From assembly GCF_947495705.1 (NCBI RefSeq), contig NZ_CANLZR010000006.1, positions 151,664 to 211,653 on the forward strand: 59,990 bases of DNA, written 5' to 3'. Position numbers and translations under genes: made by a program. Below, piece by piece: positions 9,605-22,670 of the stretch. The DNA comes from an uncultured Phycicoccus sp. GTDB taxonomy: Bacteria > Actinomycetota > Actinomycetes > Actinomycetales > Dermatophilaceae. A model generated the notes under the pieces. It was not told the DNA's origin and did not search any database. It worked only from the letters and a program-made list of their open reading frames with translations. Positions within the stretch are counted from its first letter, which is position 1; every line of letters starts with the position of its first letter.

Positions 9605-10560
9605 GGGCGGACCATCCTCTCGTGGGCGATGCCGACGACGTCGGCGAAGCGGTCGAAGCCGTGCCGTCGCACCTCGGCCTCGAGCTCGGTGAGCACGCGG
9701 CGCGGCGCGGACGGGTCGTTGAACGTGGCGGTGCCGACCTGGACGGCCGCCGCGCCGGCCGCGACGAGCTCCAGGGCGTCGGTTCCGGTGCGCACTCCCC
9801 CGACCCCGATGACCGGCGCCGTGGGCAGGCGACCCCCGCGCATCGCCGCGGTCACCTGCCAGATCGCCCGCACCGCCACCGGCCGCACCGCCGGCCCGGA
9901 GAGGCCGCCGGTGACGCCGGCCAGCTGCGGGCGCAGGAGGTCGGTGTCGATGACGATGCCGAGCAGCGTGTTGATCATCGTCAGGCCGTCCGCCCCGGCA
10001 CCCAGCGCCGCCGCGGCGATCGCGACGATGTCGGTGACGTCGGGGGTCAGCTTGGCGAACACCGGGACCCCCTCGGGGACCCGGTCGCGGACGATCCGCA
10101 CGACCCGCTCCGAGGACTCCGGGTCACAGGCGAACACGAGCCCGCGGTTGGCGACGTTGGGGCACGAGATGTTCGCCTCGACCCCGACGACGCAGTCCCA
10201 CGCCGGGCCGGCGACGAGGCGGTCCACGACCTCACCGAACTCCTCGGCCGTGTTGCCCGCCACGGACACGAGCACCCGGGCCCCGTGGTCGGCGAGCCAC
10301 ACCAGGTCCTGGGTGCAGAACGCGTCGATGCCCGGGCCCTGGAGCCCGATGGAGTTGAGCATCCCGGACGGCGTCTCGGCCATCCGCGGCGTCGGCCGCC
10401 CGGACCGGGGGTCGCGCATCACGGTCTTGGTCACGAAGGCACCGAGCTCGGCCACCGGGAAGAACCGCTGCAGCTCCTTGCCGTTGGCGGCGCAGCCCGA
10501 CGCGGTCAGCACCGGGTTCGGCAGCCGCATCCCGGCGAGCGTCGTGCTCATGTCCACCAT
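9601..10560 (-). CDS. pyrD: Dihydroorotate dehydrogenase, class 1B catalytic subunit
   Basis: PyrD oxidises dihydroorotate to orotate. The 319-residue protein lacks the N-terminal membrane helix of quinone-linked class 2 enzymes and has the class 1 catalytic Cys in NISCPN (C133). Together with the adjacent pyrK this marks class 1B, an NAD-linked heterotetramer in the cytosol. This differs from M. tuberculosis, which uses class 2 PyrD. FMN-binding segments include GVGGVRTGTDALE and VQVGTATF. ATG 10560 overlaps the pyrK stop (TGATG); a second ATG three codons later is possible. Confidence 0.94.
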   Translation of the reverse strand: MVDMSTTLAGMRLPNPVLTASGCAANGKELQRFFPVAELGAFVTKTVMRDPRSGRPTPRMAETPSGMLNSIGLQGPGIDAFCTQDLVWLADHGARVLVSVAGNTAEEFGEVVDRLVAGPAWDCVVGVEANISCPNVANRGLVFACDPESSERVVRIVRDRVPEGVPVFAKLTPDVTDIVAIAAAALGAGADGLTMINTLLGIVIDTDLLRPQLAGVTGGLSGPAVRPVAVRAIWQVTAAMRGGRLPTAPVIGVGGVRTGTDALELVAAGAAAVQVGTATFNDPSAPRRVLTELEAEVRRHGFDRFADVVGIAHERMVRP

Positions 10561-11431
10561 CAGTGGCCCCCCGCCCGCGGCGCCCCGACCGCGTCCTCGG
10601 GCACCCGGGTGACGCCGCCGGAGATCGCGTCCCAGCGGACCCGGTCACCGCGGAACACCGGGCCCTCGACACACGAGCGGACCATCCGGGTGGCGCCGTC
10701 GGAGCCGGTGACCGGCATGACGCAGGTCATGCAGACCCCGATGCCGCAGGCCATCGACTCCTCGACGGCGACCTGCGCGACGGCCCCGTGCCGCCCCGCC
10801 ACCTCGGTGACCGACCGGAGCATCGCCATCGGCCCGCACGCGTAGACGACCGCGGCCTCGGTGCGGTCGACGACCTCGCCGAGCACGTCGGAGACCCAGC
10901 CCCGGCGCCCGGCCGACCCGTCGTCGGTCGTCACGTGCACCGCGTCCGCGCTGCGCCGGGCCTCGACCACCCCGAAGAGGCGGTCCTCGGAGGCCGCGCC
11001 GAGCACCATCTCGACGTGGCAGCCCCGTTCCCGCAGTGACTCCGCGAGCCAGAACAGCGGTGCCGACCCGTAGCCGCCTCCGACGAGGACGCACGCCACC
11101 GGCTCGGCCGGCAGCGGGAACGGCCGCCCCAGCGGGCCGACGACGTCGACGGGGTCGTGCGGCCGCAGCGCGGCGAGCCACCGGGTGCCCGGGCCGTGCG
11201 CGGCGACGACGATGTCGACGGTGCCCCCGTAGGTGCCGGACGGCTTGACCTTGTGGATCGAGAAGCACCGGCGCAGGAGGGTGGCCGAGGTGGGCCCGCC
11301 CACCGCCAGCGCCACGAACTGCCCGGGGTCCGCGAGCTCCGCGACCCCCGGCGCGACGAGCGTCAGGTGGTGGTAGGCCCCGACCCGCCGGTTCGCGATG
11401 AGCTCGCCGGCGACCTGGACGACGCCTGTGC

Positions 11432-11435
<4 letters not shown>
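10560..11435 (-). CDS. pyrK: Dihydroorotate dehydrogenase electron-transfer subunit
   Basis: PyrK carries FAD and a 2Fe-2S cluster and passes electrons from PyrD to NAD. The 291-residue protein shows an FAD-binding RRCFSIHK region, an NAD-binding [10 protein letters not shown] region, and cluster ligands C230, C235, C238 and C255 in the ferredoxin-like C-terminus. The stretch YACGPMAML is typical of the family. The GTG start at 11435 overlaps the carB stop by 4 bases. Its position between carB and pyrD makes the pair a coupled class 1B enzyme. Confidence 0.94.
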
Positions 11436-14743
<3,308 letters not shown>

Positions 14744-14750
14744 CAGTTCA

Positions 14751-14796
14751 CCCCACGAAGTTCTGCGCTCGTGCCTCGCTCCGATACTTCGCGGGG
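14751..14796. repeat. Inverted repeat in the carA-carB spacer
   Basis: Arms CCCCACGAAGT (14751-14761) and ACTTCGCGGGG (14786-14796) pair at 10 of 11 positions around a 24-base loop. An overlapping perfect palindrome, CGGGGACCCCG (14792-14802), and a further ACTTC/GAAGT pair (14786-14790 with 14813-14817) offer alternative folds. This is the only sizeable spacer inside the otherwise overlapping pyr operon. It may be a REP-type element, an mRNA-processing site or an attenuating structure; the sequence alone does not decide. Confidence 0.5.
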
Positions 14797-14816
14797 ACCC
14801 CGAATACCGGTTGAAG

Positions 14817-15956
14817 TCACTTCTTTGCTCCTTGCATGAGATCGGTGAAGCGGTCGAACAGGTAGGCGGCGTCGTGCGGGCCGGCCGCGGCCTCCGGGTG
14901 GTACTGGACCGAGAAGGCGACGAGCCGCTCGCCGTCGCGCACCTCCAGGCCCTCGACGACGTCGTCGTTGAGGCAGACGTGGCTGACCGAGACGATGCCG
15001 AACTCGGTCTCGGTCGCCCGGTCGAGCGGCGCGTCGACGGCGAAGCCGTGGTTGTGGGCGGTGACCTCGACCTTGCCGGTCGTGCGGTCCATGACCGGCT
15101 GGTTGATGCCGCGGTGCCCGTACTTCAGCTTGTAGGTGCCGAACCCCAGCGCCCGGCCGAGGATCTGGTTGCCGAAGCAGATGCCGAAGTACGGGGTCCC
15201 GTCGCGCAGCACGCCGCGGAGCAGCTCGGCCTGGGCCTCGGCTGTCGCCGGGTCGCCCGGGCCGTTGCTGAGGAACACCCCGTCCGGCGCGAGCGCCCGG
15301 ACGTCCTCGACGGTCGCCGTGGCCGGGAGCACGTGCACCTCGATGCCGCGCTCGGCCATCATCCGCGGCGTCATCGCCTTGATGCCGAGGTCGACGGCGG
15401 CGACGGTGAAGCGCCGCTCCCCCACCGCCGGGACGACGTACGCCTCGGTGGTCGCGACCTCGGCGGCCAGGGACGAGCCGGCCATCTCGGGGGCTGCCGC
15501 GACCTCGGCGAGCAGCTCGGCGGGCGGCCGGGAAGCCGCGTCCCCCGAGAAGATGCCGACTCGCATCGCCCCGCGCTCGCGCAGGTGCCGGGTGATGGCC
15601 CGGGTGTCGACGTCGCAGAGGCCGACGACGCCCTGGGCGTCGAGCTCGTCCTCGAGCGAGCGCCGGGAGCGCCAGTTCGACGGCCGCAGCGCGGGGTCGC
15701 GCACGACGTAGCCGGCGACCCAGATCCGGCCCGACTCGTCGTCCTCGTCGTTCCACCCGGTGTTGCCGACGTGCGGGGCCGTCATGACGACGACCTGGCG
15801 GTGGTAGCTGGGGTCGGTGAGGGTCTCCTGGTAGCCGGTCATGCCGGTGGAGAAGACGGCCTCGCCGACGGTCGTGCCACGGTGGCCGTAGGCGCGGCCG
15901 GGGAAGGTCCGGCCGTCCTCGAGGACCAGGACGGCGGGCTCGCGGTGGGTCAGCAT
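14817..15956 (-). CDS. carA: Carbamoyl-phosphate synthase small subunit (glutamine amidotransferase)
   Basis: CarA hydrolyses glutamine and channels ammonia to CarB. The 379-residue protein has an N-terminal CPSase domain ([29 protein letters not shown]) and a class I amidotransferase domain with the nucleophile in GICFGNQ and the His/Glu pair in [10 protein letters not shown] longer upstream reading exists, but the ATG at 15956 gives the usual N-terminus and overlaps the end of pyrC by 7 bases, typical of this operon. It is followed by a structured 73-base spacer before carB. Confidence 0.97.
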   Translation of the reverse strand: MLTHREPAVLVLEDGRTFPGRAYGHRGTTVGEAVFSTGMTGYQETLTDPSYHRQVVVMTAPHVGNTGWNDEDDESGRIWVAGYVVRDPALRPSNWRSRRSLEDELDAQGVVGLCDVDTRAITRHLRERGAMRVGIFSGDAASRPPAELLAEVAAAPEMAGSSLAAEVATTEAYVVPAVGERRFTVAAVDLGIKAMTPRMMAERGIEVHVLPATATVEDVRALAPDGVFLSNGPGDPATAEAQAELLRGVLRDGTPYFGICFGNQILGRALGFGTYKLKYGHRGINQPVMDRTTGKVEVTAHNHGFAVDAPLDRATETEFGIVSVSHVCLNDDVVEGLEVRDGERLVAFSVQYHPEAAAGPHDAAYLFDRFTDLMQGAKK

Positions 15957-17253
15957 GCTGCGGGCTCTCCTTCGCGCGCGGTGACGGTGCCGCGCAGGAT
16001 GGTGGCGTGGACGGCTCCGGTGAGGGTCCGCCCGTGCCACGGGGTGTTACGGGACAGGGACTGCGAGGCGGCGCGGTCGACGGTGACCGTGGCAGCGGGG
16101 TCGACGAGGACGAGGTTGGCGGGCTCCCCCGGCGCGAGCGGCCGGCCGTGGCCGGCCAGCCCGGCGATGCGGGCCGGGTTGACCGACATGACCCGGGCCA
16201 GGTCGGCCAGCCCCATCGAGCCGGTCGTGACGAGCAGGTCGTGGACCACCCCGAACGCGGTCTCGAGCCCGAGCATCCCGAATGCCGCGTCGACGAAGGC
16301 GTGCTCCTTGTCGTGCCGGGCGTGCGGGGCGTGGTCGGTGGCGACGGCGTCGATCGTGCCGTCGAGCAGCCCCGCCCGCAGCGCCTCCTGGTCGGCGGTG
16401 GGGCGCAGCGGCGGGTTGACCTTGAACACGGGGTCGTAGCCGGCGAGCAGGTCGGTGCCCAGCGCCAGGTGGTGCGGGGTGACCTCGGCGGTCATGGCGA
16501 TGCCGCGGGCCTTCGCCCAGCGCACGACGTCCAGGCCCTCCGCGGTGCTCACGTGCGCGACGTGGACCCGGCTGCGGGTGTGCTCGGCGAGCATCGCGTC
16601 GCGGGCGATGATGCTCGCCTCGGCCACCGGGGGCCAGCCGGGCAGGCCGAGCCGCCCGGACAGCTCGCCCTCGTGGCAGCAGGCCTGCGCCCCGGCGAGC
16701 GCGGGGTCCTGGCTGTGCTGCGAGACGACACCGCCGAAGGCCCGGACGTACTCCAGGGCCCGGCGCATGACGCGGCCGTCGGCCACGCAGTGCCCGTCGT
16801 CGCTGAAGACCCCGACCCGGGCGCGGGAGCGGTGCATGAGGCCGAGCTCGGCCAGCTCGACGCCCTCGAGGCCCTTCGTGACCGCGCCCACCGGGACGAC
16901 GTCGACGAGCCCGGCCGCGCGACCGAGGTCGAGGATGCGCTCGGCTGCCTCGGCGGTGTCGGTGACCGGGGAGGTGTTGGCCATCGCGAGGACCGCGGTG
17001 AACCCGCCCGCCGCGGCGGCGCGCGAGCCGGAGGCGATCGTCTCGGCGTCCTCACGGCCCGGTTCGCGCAGGTGGGTGTGCAGGTCGACGAACCCGGGGA
17101 GGGCGGTCAGCCCGTCGCCGTCGAGCCGGTCGAGGCCGCTGACGTCCTCGACCCGGCCGACCTCGGCGACGAGCCCGTCGCGCACGGCGAGGTCACCGCG
17201 CTGCTCGGCCCCGTCGGGGCCGAGGTAGGTGACGCCGGTGATCAGCAGGTCGC

Positions 17254-17257
<4 letters not shown>
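15950..17257 (-). CDS. pyrC: Dihydroorotase
   Basis: PyrC closes N-carbamoyl aspartate to dihydroorotate. The 435-residue length and motifs mark the type I, amidohydrolase-superfamily form: metal-binding [10 protein letters not shown] near residue 60, the QHSQD and HVAHVS segments with further metal ligands, and the catalytic Asp in VATDHAPH. The ATG at 17257 overlaps the stop of pyrB by 4 bases. An open frame runs upstream through pyrB in another phase, but the protein-like sequence starts here ([12 protein letters not shown]). Confidence 0.96.
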
Positions 17258-18862
<1,605 letters not shown>

Positions 18863-18948
18863 GTCGTTAAAGGATGTCTGGCGGGCGCCACTGTAGTTGG
18901 TCCGGAGCGCCTCGGGCGACACCGTCCACGGCGCCGGTCCGTGTCGGC

Positions 18949-19329
18949 TCAGCCGGCGGTGGCGCCCGCGGGCCGGAAGCCGGAGCAGAGGATCCGCAGG
19001 AACCCGATGTGGTCGCCGTCGGCGCGGTAGTACGCCTGCTGCTCGGCGGCGTAGGCACCGTCGGGCGTCCGCAGGGCGAGCCGGTAGGAGACCCGCTGGG
19101 TGTCCTCGACGGGCGCTCCGGCGGTGACGTCGACGAGGGCGGTGATCTCGTCGGCATCCCCGAACCAGCAGCCGAACAGGACCTCGACGAGGTCGTCGGG
19201 GCCGGTGCCCTCCCAGGCGCGTCCGGGGGTCAGGCCCCGGAAGTCGACGTCCGGGGTGACGAGGCGGTGCACTGCGTCGGCGTCCTTCGCGGCGACCGCC
19301 CGGGCGAACCGCGGTCCGAGGGTGCTCAT
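18949..19329 (-). CDS. SnoaL/NTF2-like small protein
   Basis: The 126-residue protein has the alpha+beta cone pattern of the SnoaL/NTF2-like group: an N-terminal helix FARAVAAKDADAVHRL, then VTPDVDFRGLTP, and long strands such as VSYRLALRTPDG and EQQAYYRADGDHIGFLRIL. Members include polyketide cyclases, isomerases and many uncharacterised proteins, so no reaction can be assigned. ATG 19329 gives a usual domain start; the frame extends upstream without protein-like sequence. It is divergent from the 19486 gene across an A/T-richer region with palindromes, and 119 bases upstream of pyrR in the same direction. Confidence 0.75.
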   Translation of the reverse strand: MSTLGPRFARAVAAKDADAVHRLVTPDVDFRGLTPGRAWEGTGPDDLVEVLFGCWFGDADEITALVDVTAGAPVEDTQRVSYRLALRTPDGAYAAEQQAYYRADGDHIGFLRILCSGFRPAGATAG

Positions 19330-19409
19330 GGCAGCAGTTGAGCATGCCGCCGGAGCGCACGCCAGCCATGGGACTGCGGTGGTGCCCGGCGGGGCGGTCC
19401 GCCCCGTGA

Positions 19410-19439
19410 GACGCATAATGCGTCAGCATGTATGACATA
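19410..19439. promoter_or_regulatory. Two adjacent palindromes in a divergent promoter region
   Basis: GACGCATAATGCGTC (19410-19424) is a perfect palindrome with 7-base arms around a central A, and TATGACATA (19431-19439) is a perfect one with 4-base arms. They lie in an unusually A/T-rich patch between the SnoaL-like gene and the small gene at 19486, and CATAAT could serve as a -10. An operator for an unidentified regulator is the likely reading. Confidence 0.45.
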
Positions 19440-19485
19440 ACAAGATGTGATGGTCACGTTCCGGCTCGTCCCCGAGGAGGCTCCG

Positions 19486-19659
19486 ATGCCCGAGATCACC
19501 AGCGCACCCACGTCCGGGGCCACCTGCCCGGAGCAGCGGGCCGAGGCCGCATCCCCGCCGCTCTTCCCACCGCGGGACGCCGACGCGGCGGCGTACCGGC
19601 GCTGGCTCGCAGAGTCGCCGTGGCCCGAGGTCGTCTTCGCCTCGGCCGGCGCGCGCTGA
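19486..19659 (+). CDS. Small protein of unknown function
   Basis: This 57-residue product is not recognised. It starts PEITSAPTSG, has one Cys, and ends in a conserved-looking stretch AAYRRWLAESPWPEVVF that may form a short amphipathic helix. The start is chosen because GAGGAGG lies a few bases before ATG 19486; an earlier in-frame ATG at 19447 lacks such a site. No signal peptide or membrane segment. It is followed 80 bases later by the dodecin gene in the same direction. That it is a real gene rests on the Shine-Dalgarno and upstream palindromes only. Confidence 0.5.
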   Translation: MPEITSAPTSGATCPEQRAEAASPPLFPPRDADAAAYRRWLAESPWPEVVFASAGAR

Positions 19660-19739
19660 CCCCTGGCGCGACCGCCTCGGACCCGCGACGATCGGGGGGA
19701 CGGCCACCACCGGGGCGGCCGCCGACGAGAGGGGCCGCC

Positions 19740-19949
19740 ATGGCGCACACATACGGCATCAGCGAGGTCGTCGGGACGTCGACGACGTCCATCGACGACG
19801 CGATCACCTCGGCGGTCGCCCGCGCGAACACGACCGTGCGCGGGCTCGACTGGTTCGAGGTCACCGAGATCCGCGGCCATCTGGAGGACGGCGCGGTCGC
19901 GCACTACCAGGTGGGGCTCAAGCTCGGCTTCCGCCTCGAGGAGAGCTGA
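19740..19949 (+). CDS. Dodecin family flavin-binding protein
   Basis: Dodecins form hollow dodecamers that store or buffer flavins (FMN, riboflavin) and in some bacteria bind coenzyme A. The 69-residue protein matches the whole family length: strand YGISEVVGTST, one helix SIDDAITSAVARAN, then RGLDWFEVTEIRGHL with the flavin-stacking Trp (W38), and a final strand HYQVGLKLGFRLE. The ATG at 19740 is preceded by GAGAGGGG. It ends 14 bases before the convergent end of nusB. Confidence 0.93.
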   Translation: MAHTYGISEVVGTSTTSIDDAITSAVARANTTVRGLDWFEVTEIRGHLEDGAVAHYQVGLKLGFRLEES

Positions 19950-19963
19950 CCGGGGCCGGACGC

Positions 19964-20377
19964 TCAGGCGAGGGTGGGCTTGACCTCGACGAGGCGGGCG
20001 AGCAGGCCGTTGACGAAGCGCGGGCTGTCGTCGGTCGACAGCTCGGTCGCCAGGGCCACCCACTCGCTGATCGCCACCGGCTCGGGAACGTCCTGCGAGT
20101 GCAGGACCTCGTAGGCGCCGAGCCGGAGGATGGCACGGTCGACCGCGGGCATCCGCGGCAGCGACCAGCCCTGCGAGTACGTCGTGATGAGCTCGTCGAG
20201 CTGGTCCCGGTGGGTGGAGACGCCGGTCACCAGGTCGGCGGTGAACTCCGAGAGGGCGTGCTCGGTGACGGGCACCGCCAGCCGCTCGCGCAGGAGGTCC
20301 GCGGGGTCGATGCCCCGCTGCTCCGCCTCGAACAGCAGGTCGAGGGCGCGCTTACGGGCCTTGGTGCGGGCGGCCAC
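19964..20377 (-). CDS. nusB: Transcription antitermination factor NusB
   Basis: NusB with NusE (S10) binds boxA RNA and supports antitermination during rRNA transcription. The 137-residue all-helical protein shows the typical N-terminus TKARKRALDLLFEAEQR, the central LPRMPAVDRAILRLGAYEVL, and PEPVAISEWVALATELSTDDSPRFVNGLL split across the C-terminal half. It starts 3 bases after efp, the normal actinobacterial efp-nusB pairing, and should be co-transcribed with it. Confidence 0.96.
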   Translation of the reverse strand: MAARTKARKRALDLLFEAEQRGIDPADLLRERLAVPVTEHALSEFTADLVTGVSTHRDQLDELITTYSQGWSLPRMPAVDRAILRLGAYEVLHSQDVPEPVAISEWVALATELSTDDSPRFVNGLLARLVEVKPTLA

Positions 20378-20380
20378 GGG

Positions 20381-20941
20381 TCAGCTGATCCGGCCGAGGT
20401 AGGAGCCGTCGCGGGTGTCGACCTTGATCTTGGTCCCCTGCTCGAGGAAGAGCGGCACGGCGATCTCGGCGCCCGTCTCGAGGGTGGCCGGCTTCGTGCC
20501 GCCCGTGGAGCGGTCGCCCTGGAGGCCCGGCTCGGTGTAGGTGATCTCGAGGACGACGGAGGCGGGCAGCTCGATGTAGAGGACGGTGCCGTCGTGGCGG
20601 GCCACGATGGCCTCCTGGTTCTCGACCATGTACTTCGCGGCGTCGCCGACGACCTCGGGGCTCACCGGGAGCTGGTCGTAGGTGTCACCGTCCATGAAGA
20701 TGAAGTCGGTGCCGTCGTTGTACAGGTACTGCATGTTCCGCTTGTCGACGTTCGCGGTCTCGACCTTGACGCCGGCGTTGAAGGTCTTGTCGACGACCTT
20801 GCCCGACAGGACGTTCTTGAGCTTGGTGCGCACGAAGGCCGGGCCCTTGCCGGGCTTGACGTGCTGGAACTCCACGACGGACCACAGCTGGCCCTCGATG
20901 TTGAGGACGAGGCCGTTCTTCAGGTCGTTGGTCGATGCCAC
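20381..20941 (-). CDS. efp: Elongation factor P
   Basis: EF-P rescues ribosomes stalled on consecutive prolines. The 186-residue protein has the three-domain length and the end [11 protein letters not shown]. Its tip loop reads KPGKGPAF with K32 inside the palindromic PGKGP; this loop marks the actinobacterial subfamily in which the Lys is reported to work unmodified. No epmA/epmB, earP or ymfI-like modification gene lies nearby, which agrees. It has its own promoter after aroB and leads efp-nusB. Confidence 0.97.
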   Translation of the reverse strand: MASTNDLKNGLVLNIEGQLWSVVEFQHVKPGKGPAFVRTKLKNVLSGKVVDKTFNAGVKVETANVDKRNMQYLYNDGTDFIFMDGDTYDQLPVSPEVVGDAAKYMVENQEAIVARHDGTVLYIELPASVVLEITYTEPGLQGDRSTGGTKPATLETGAEIAVPLFLEQGTKIKVDTRDGSYLGRIS

Positions 20942-21000
20942 GGGCTGGTGTCTTTCTCGAGTCTGGGACGGGTCACGGCACCGGAGTGCGGGCGCGCGTC

Positions 21001-21036
21001 ACCCCTGCGAAGGGGTCGGGATCGCCGACCATGCTA
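21001..21036 (-). promoter_or_regulatory. Putative efp promoter with two leader hairpins
   Basis: TAGCAT (21036-21031 on the minus strand) fits a -10 element with a start near 21024, about 83 bases before efp. Just downstream are two perfect hairpins: GGTCGG/CCGACC (21014-21030, 5-base loop) and ACCCCT/AGGGGT (21001-21016, GCGA or TCGC loop), which share three bases and so cannot both fully form. They may be a leader regulator or the aroB terminator. Confidence 0.4.
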
Positions 21037-21093
21037 CCGCTCCCCCGCCGCTCGCCCGACCGCCCGCTCCTCCTGGCGATCTGCGGGGGTGGG

Positions 21094-22167
21094 TCAGGGC
21101 GAGATGGCGGCGTAGGCGTCGCGCAGCAGCGACTCGTCCGGGCCGACGAGGCGTACCGGGTGGGCCAGGCCGTCGAGGACGACGAACCGCATCGTGGCCC
21201 CACGCGACTTCTTGTCGCGGGCCATCGCGGTGAGCAGGTCCTCGAAGCGGCCGCCCACGTCGCGGGTCGGGAGCCCCACCGCCTCGAGCACCGCCCGGTG
21301 GCGGGCCAGGAGCGCGTCGTCGACGGTGCCGGTGCGGTGCCCGAGCTCGGCGGCGAACACCATCCCGATCGCGACGGCCTCGCCGTGCCGGCGCTCGTAG
21401 TGCTCGACCTGCTCGATGGCGTGCCCGAGGGTGTGGCCGTAGTTGAGGACCTCGCGCAGGAACGACTCGGTGAGGTCGGCGGCCACGATCTCGGCCTTGA
21501 CGCGCACCTTCCGCTCGACGAGCTCGGCCAGCACGTCGCCATCCCAGCGGGTCGCGGCGGAGGGGTCCGCCTCGATGAGCTCGAGGATCCGTGGGTCGGC
21601 GATGAAGCCGCCCTTGACGACCTCCGCGAGCCCGGCGACGAGGTCGGGCCGCGGCAGGGTGGCGAGGACGTCGAGGTCGCACACGACGCCGGCCGGGGTG
21701 TGGAAGGCGCCGACGAGGTTCTTGCCCTCGGCGGTGTTGATGCCGGTCTTGCCCCCGACCGCCGCGTCGACCATGGCGAGCAGGGTGGTCGGGACGTGGA
21801 CGACCGGGACACCACGCAGCCAGGTGGCCGCGACGAACCCCGCGAGGTCGGTGACGGTGCCGCCGCCGACCGAGACGACCGCGTCGGTGCGGGTGAACGC
21901 CCGCTGCCCGAGCACCGACCACAGACCGGCGGCCACCTCGGCCGTCTTCGCCCGCTCGTTGTCCGGGACGGCCTCGACGCGGACCGTGTACCCGGCGGCC
22001 GACAGCGCCCCGGCGACCGTGTCGGCGTAGGTCCGCAGCCCCTCGGGGCGCACGACGAGGACCTGCCGGACCCCGCCGGGCAGCTGCGCCGCGACCCGGT
22101 CGAGCACCCCCCGGCCGACGACGACGTCGTGGAGGTCGCCGACGGGGATGACGACGGGTTCGCTCAC
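21094..22167 (-). CDS. aroB: 3-dehydroquinate synthase
   Basis: AroB cyclises DAHP to 3-dehydroquinate, an NAD- and zinc-dependent step of the shikimate pathway. The 357-residue protein has the NAD-binding VSVGGGTVTDLAGFVAAT, the VPTTLLAMVDAAVGGKTGIN signature in two parts, and metal ligands in EVVKGGFI and NYGHTLGHAIE. GTG 22167 overlaps the aroK stop by 4 bases; the longer upstream frame lies on aroK and is not protein-like. It is the last gene of the alaS-to-aroB run. Confidence 0.96.
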   Translation of the reverse strand: MSEPVVIPVGDLHDVVVGRGVLDRVAAQLPGGVRQVLVVRPEGLRTYADTVAGALSAAGYTVRVEAVPDNERAKTAEVAAGLWSVLGQRAFTRTDAVVSVGGGTVTDLAGFVAATWLRGVPVVHVPTTLLAMVDAAVGGKTGINTAEGKNLVGAFHTPAGVVCDLDVLATLPRPDLVAGLAEVVKGGFIADPRILELIEADPSAATRWDGDVLAELVERKVRVKAEIVAADLTESFLREVLNYGHTLGHAIEQVEHYERRHGEAVAIGMVFAAELGHRTGTVDDALLARHRAVLEAVGLPTRDVGGRFEDLLTAMARDKKSRGATMRFVVLDGLAHPVRLVGPDESLLRDAYAAISP

Positions 22168-22670
22168 GTGCCCGCGCCGATCAGCGCGGCCACCTCGGCC
22201 GCCACGTCCTCGGCCGGCCGCCCGGCGGTGTCGACGACGTGCGTCGCGACGCGTTCGTAGACCGGGCGCCGCTCGCCCATGAGCCGGACCCAGGAGGCAC
22301 GCGGGTTGACCGCGAGCAGGGGGCGGCTGCGGTCGAAGCCCACCCGCTTGGACGCGTCGGCGATCCCGACGTCGAGGAAGACGACGGTGTGGCCCTCGAG
22401 CAGCGGCTCGGTGAGCGGGTCGACCGGCGCGCCACCGCCGAGGGCGACGACGCCGTCCTCCTCGGCAAGGGCCCGGGCCACCTCGGCCCGCTCCAGGTCG
22501 CGGAAGGTAGGCTCGCCGTCCTCGACGAAGATGTCGCTGACGCTGCGCCCCGACGCCGTCTCGATGGCGAGGTCGGTGTCGAGGAAGTCGACCCCGAGGA
22601 GTGCCGCGAGCGCCCGCCCGGTGGTGGTCTTGCCCGACCCCGGGGGGCCGACGAGGACGACGCGGGGCAT
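22164..22670 (-). CDS. aroK: Shikimate kinase
   Basis: AroK phosphorylates shikimate at the 3-hydroxyl with ATP. The 168-residue protein has the P-loop GPPGSGKT (residues 8-15), DFLDTDLAIE with the Mg/shikimate Asp, the FRDLE segment, GGGAP in the Walker B region, and DRSRPLLA for the lid. Its ATG overlaps the aroC stop (TGATG). A 35-codon upstream extension lies on aroC and is rejected because it is not family-like. Confidence 0.95.
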   Translation of the reverse strand: MPRVVLVGPPGSGKTTTGRALAALLGVDFLDTDLAIETASGRSVSDIFVEDGEPTFRDLERAEVARALAEEDGVVALGGGAPVDPLTEPLLEGHTVVFLDVGIADASKRVGFDRSRPLLAVNPRASWVRLMGERRPVYERVATHVVDTAGRPAEDVAAEVAALIGAGT

